A program made the position numbers and the translations under genes. From Limnoperna fortunei (lineage: Eukaryota; Mollusca; Bivalvia; Mytilida; Modiolidae), in the NCBI GenBank assembly GCA_944474755.1, contig OX104115.1, forward strand, positions 31,976,043-32,040,042: DNA of 64,000 nucleotides, given 5' to 3'. Positions 61,883 to 64,000 of this stretch are shown here, one piece after another (the first letter of the stretch is position 1; each line of letters begins with the position of its first letter). Below the pieces are notes generated by a model. It did not search any database, was not told where the DNA came from, and worked only from the letters and a program-made list of their open reading frames with translations.

Positions 61883-62852
61883 GCCTGCCTGTCTGTTTTG
61901 GGAAAACAAGCATTAATGTGTTCTTGTTTGGTCTGGCCTTTACACATTTACAACAATTTTGGCACATATCTGTATTATGGTATAGTGTGTTTGCCTTTTG
62001 CTTGTTTGTTTTAGGGGCGTCTAACGCCATTTTCAGCGTTTTTCAGCTATATCGTGTGGTCCAATTTTTACTGTAGGGGGGAGGTGGGTAACCAGGGTAC
62101 CCGGAGAAAACCCTTGACCTTTGGTAGGAAATCTGGCAAAGCTTGGAGTGTGCACCCTGAGACTAGAACAAGTAACCTCAGTGTTGAAAGGCACGTGATC
62201 AATCGTAGAATAATAGCCTTTTTTGCAATTATAAGTTCCTTATTAATTGGAAAAAGCTAGACATTGTTTAGACGTCATTCCTATTATACTTGAAAATCAT
62301 CGAGAAAAAGTCTATAAAATTGAAGCTACTTTGTCAGCAATATTGTGTGAAATTGATATTTTTGCAACAAACATTGAAATTTACATGTTTTTTTCCTGTA
62401 TTGAATTTCTGTTAGGTTAAAAGTGACTATATTTTTCAGATGAAATGTGAAGACATCACAATACAAGATGTATGTGCAACACCTCCATTGGAAGAAATCT
62501 TTAGTGTTTTTCATTTTACAATACGCTACGAGACTACATTTTTAATACAAGGACCTTATGTTAACTCGGACCTTTTCTATTTTTAATACACGACTTACCT
62601 CCCCTCCGATATTTTGCAATTTGTTAACGTGCATTGTACATGTTTAAATGTGCCGCACATAACAAAACTTGTTTTTATAAATATACCTTTGAATACAAAT
62701 GGTCTCCATAAATGTTATTACATTTGCATCATTGGAGAAATTAAACCTGGTGCTTTGTAATTGAGCTCCAAAGTTACTCATACATTTGGTCAAGCTATCA
62801 CAATCTTGTGCACGTGAAGTTTCCAGAAATAGACTCATCACCAGACCAAGGA
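56770..62852 (-). CDS. Gene B: secreted cysteine-rich protein, GPI-anchor-like tail
   Basis: Four minus-strand exons with GT-AG introns and consistent phases: 62687-62852, 59863-59996, 57779-57899 and 56770-56950 (TAG stop), giving 199 codons plus an unlocated first exon. The first exon seen starts hydrophobic ('LGLVMSLFLETSRA') and looks like the end of a signal peptide, followed by the mature part ('QDCDSLTKCMSNFG'). Further cysteines: 'VSCYSPQNMMECSVLSYV', 'TKICSQKEG', 'VTKCIAK', 'ITDCTMK', 'KVCSYM', 'VTCMES', 'GQCPQKT', 'AALCSAP'. The end 'PTMTASLLIFGLAILTTVLS' is a small-residue site plus hydrophobic tail with no basic residues after it, typical of a GPI-attachment signal. Function unknown; an extracellular surface protein is inferred. 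Paralogue of gene A, with the 166-nt first exon aligning without gaps. An in-frame Met lies in 'GLVMS', so a start inside this exon is an alternative. Confidence 0.8.
57073..57109. repeat. Short perfect hairpin
   Basis: Arms 57073-57085 and 57097-57109 (13 bp) are exact reverse complements around an 11-nt loop, inside the last intron of gene B. No function inferred. Confidence 0.6.
57490..57504. repeat. G15 homopolymer
   Basis: Fifteen G after a T run, in a gene B intron. Confidence 0.85.
57680..57741. repeat. Exact 31-bp tandem duplication
   Basis: 57680-57710 is repeated at 57711-57741 without a mismatch, just 3' of the donor of the 57779-57899 exon of gene B. Confidence 0.85.
58030..58370 (+). 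repeat. Degenerate SINE family 1 copy
   Basis: 'cagattataatacgtaaaac', 'gttcagctccttgca', 'gacctcttttgta', 'ggtgcattgtaggct' and 'cttattgatagctgaaat' follow the family order. It lies in a gene B intron. Confidence 0.5.
58655..59010 (+). repeat. SINE family 1, near full length
   Basis: Head 'gggtggcggataggggag', body 'gcctggccgcggaccatagc', 'gccacgctccttgcacgata' and 'tttccagtggcagtcaaa', conserved end 'cctgaatatagctg' and 'ctgctcgctgtacgtaaagc', then an ATCA simple tail. A best reference copy for the family in this window. Any Pol III boxes are too unclear to call. Confidence 0.75.
59055..59355 (+). repeat. Inverted repeat arm 1 (pairs with 63640-63935)
   Basis: It matches the reverse complement of 63640-63935 over about 300 bp. 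The best part is 59254-59315 (about 5 differences in 63), including 'tacgcggtaagcagtttt'. It lies in the gene B intron between the 59863-59996 and 57779-57899 exons. Confidence 0.75.
60838..60960 (-). repeat. SINE family 2 copy with GTTT/AAAC tail
   Basis: Starts with five GTTT units, then 'tttcacgccactttcagc', 'gtccagtttttattgg' and 'ggagaaaacccccgacctt': the family reversed. Confidence 0.75.
61843..61892. repeat. (GTCT)n microsatellite
   Basis: About twelve units of a four-base GTCT repeat, two of them changed to GCCT. Confidence 0.9.
62008..62215 (-). repeat. SINE family 2 copy
   Basis: 'aacgccattttcagc', 'agctatatcgtgtggtcca', 'ggtacccggagaaaaccctt', and head remnants 'agtaacctcagtgttg' and 'cacgtgatcaat', reversed, as in the copy at 11030-11285. 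Confidence 0.65.
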
Positions 62853-62872
62853 CTACAAATACACCAAGATAA

Positions 62873-62940
62873 TTATTGATTGATTGATTGTGATTGATTG
62901 ATTGATTGATTGATTGATTAATGATTGATTGATTGATTTA
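62873..62940. repeat. (GATT)n simple repeat
   Basis: About fourteen GATT-type units, directly upstream of the first recognised exon of gene B. Weak blocks resembling the SINE family 1 end follow to about 63050 ('tagctatattcctgatgaga'), so this is probably the expanded tail of such an element. Confidence 0.75.
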
Positions 62941-63639
62941 ACAATAATAATTAATTAATTTACATACTGATAAAGTTCATTGATAATTTAATGCTTGATT
63001 AAAAAATTTACTGCATGATTTAGCTATATTCCTGATGAGAAACAAACAACTAGAAATAGTAGGAGACATCACCGAGCACCCCATCCCATCAGCGGAAACG
63101 ACTTATATATAAGAGTAGTTTGTGTGATGATTCTCATGTACTTTTTATCCTAGTACGCGACACACCTTCTGTTATAATGGTTTATCCAAGAACCACAAGG
63201 TGTTTTTACTCGTTTAAGGGATGCAGGGCATTTTCACTGAAAATAATTTGTCAATGAATTTTCTTTAAATTCGACATATAGTTAGTTTTTTATACAAGTA
63301 ATCATAATTCAAAATAACAAATAGGGGTTTTTAGAGCTTATTTAAGAGGGATTGAGCACTGAAATTTTAAATTTTCTAAAAGATTATACAGAGATGAAAA
63401 TAAAAAGGTACTAAAATAAAAGATTACAAAAATTCTGTTCGATGAAATTTTGTGAATTTTTATATAATGTCAAGCAATTTGTGTACATTTTAGTGCTGGA
63501 AAGAAAATAGAGGTCTCCGAGTTAATTTTTTGTTTATTGGAAAATATCAGGTCAAAAAGTGCTAAAAATGACATTTTGGATTAAATTACCTCCCTTGTTA
63601 AAAATTTCATTTTCATTATTTTTGCCAATACCAAACTCA

Positions 63640-63935
63640 TTTATACTAAGTGTTGATGTATTCTGGAGAGGATTTTTTGCGTGAAAAATGAAAACTGCTT
63701 ACCGCGTATGGTTCAGCTTATGCTCCTTTTGTAGATCAAGAAAACTACTTTTTGAAATCAATAATTATTTCCTCGAGAAATTCAGCGTTTTGAAATATGT
63801 CAGTTTTTAAATTTTGAAAGGGCGATTTTCCATACTAAAGTTTGACCTTAATTAGAACGGAAGTGTACTTTAGGAACAATCGCTTGTTGTCTACTCGAAA
63901 TCCTTCGGGTGATGTCGTCTGCAGTTAAGGCAGTC
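63640..63935 (-). repeat. Inverted repeat arm 2 (pairs with 59055-59355)
   Basis: Reverse-complement partner of 59055-59355; similarity continues from 'acttagtataaatgag' to 'ccttaactgcagacgacatc' on the minus strand. No coding potential was recognised. Probably two copies of a dispersed element in opposite orientation. Confidence 0.7.
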
Positions 63936-64000
63936 AAATCACAACAAAGTGTCTTCATTCGATAAAAGTTTTCACAATCTAAAATTTAGTCTATGGTTTT

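Noticed and set aside
61842..62030. Minus-strand frame ending in a TDRQ-type repeat
   Set aside because: The repeated residues come from the (GTCT)n microsatellite.

Overview
The window looks like AT-rich, intron-rich nuclear DNA of a marine invertebrate, most likely a mollusc (bivalve or gastropod). The reasons are short exons with GT-AG introns, abundant decayed RNase H-bearing LINEs and two families of short interspersed elements, and a ROCO protein ending in death-fold domains. The taxon is an inference; no marker gene is present.

Layout. Positions 1-6.3 kb hold SINE debris and a decayed I/Jockey-type LINE on the minus strand. A minus-strand multi-exon gene (gene A, 6.38-10.67 kb) encodes a secreted, cysteine-rich protein with a hydrophobic C-terminus; its introns carry SINEs and a dead reverse transcriptase fragment. 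At 11.3-11.6 kb is a perfect 91-bp inverted repeat. A plus-strand rhodopsin-like GPCR (12.38-13.43 kb) is intact except for one in-frame TAA between TM4 and TM5. From 15.7 to 21.4 kb come SINE copies and a second decayed copy of the same LINE family.

The main gene is on the minus strand at 22.5-33.95 kb. I could join thirteen coding exons with conserved splice sites and consistent phases into a 1003-codon protein (3012 nt with stop). It has ankyrin repeats, a Roc GTPase with a P-loop, DFGGQ and THKD, a COR domain and one or two death-fold domains. The layout recalls the C-terminal half of DAPK1 without the kinase, which suggests a GTP-regulated scaffold in death or innate-immune signalling.

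From 35.59 to 52.25 kb runs a 16.65-kb array of about 665 copies of a 25-bp unit with nested higher-order duplications (about 5225, 2326, 1787 and 1125 bp). On the minus strand nearly every unit carries AATAAA. A different degenerate repeat follows to 52.9 kb, then about 3.8 kb of unrecognised AT-rich DNA. A paralogue of gene A (gene B, 56.77-62.85 kb, minus strand) has the same exon phases and a GPI-anchor-like tail. Thus the ROCO gene and the satellite sit between two copies of a cysteine-rich surface-protein gene. Gene A has a TGA where gene B has a cysteine codon.

All gene models are hand-read from splice signals and reading frame; none has transcript support here. First exons (signal peptide or 5' UTR) of genes A, B and ROCO were not located with confidence.
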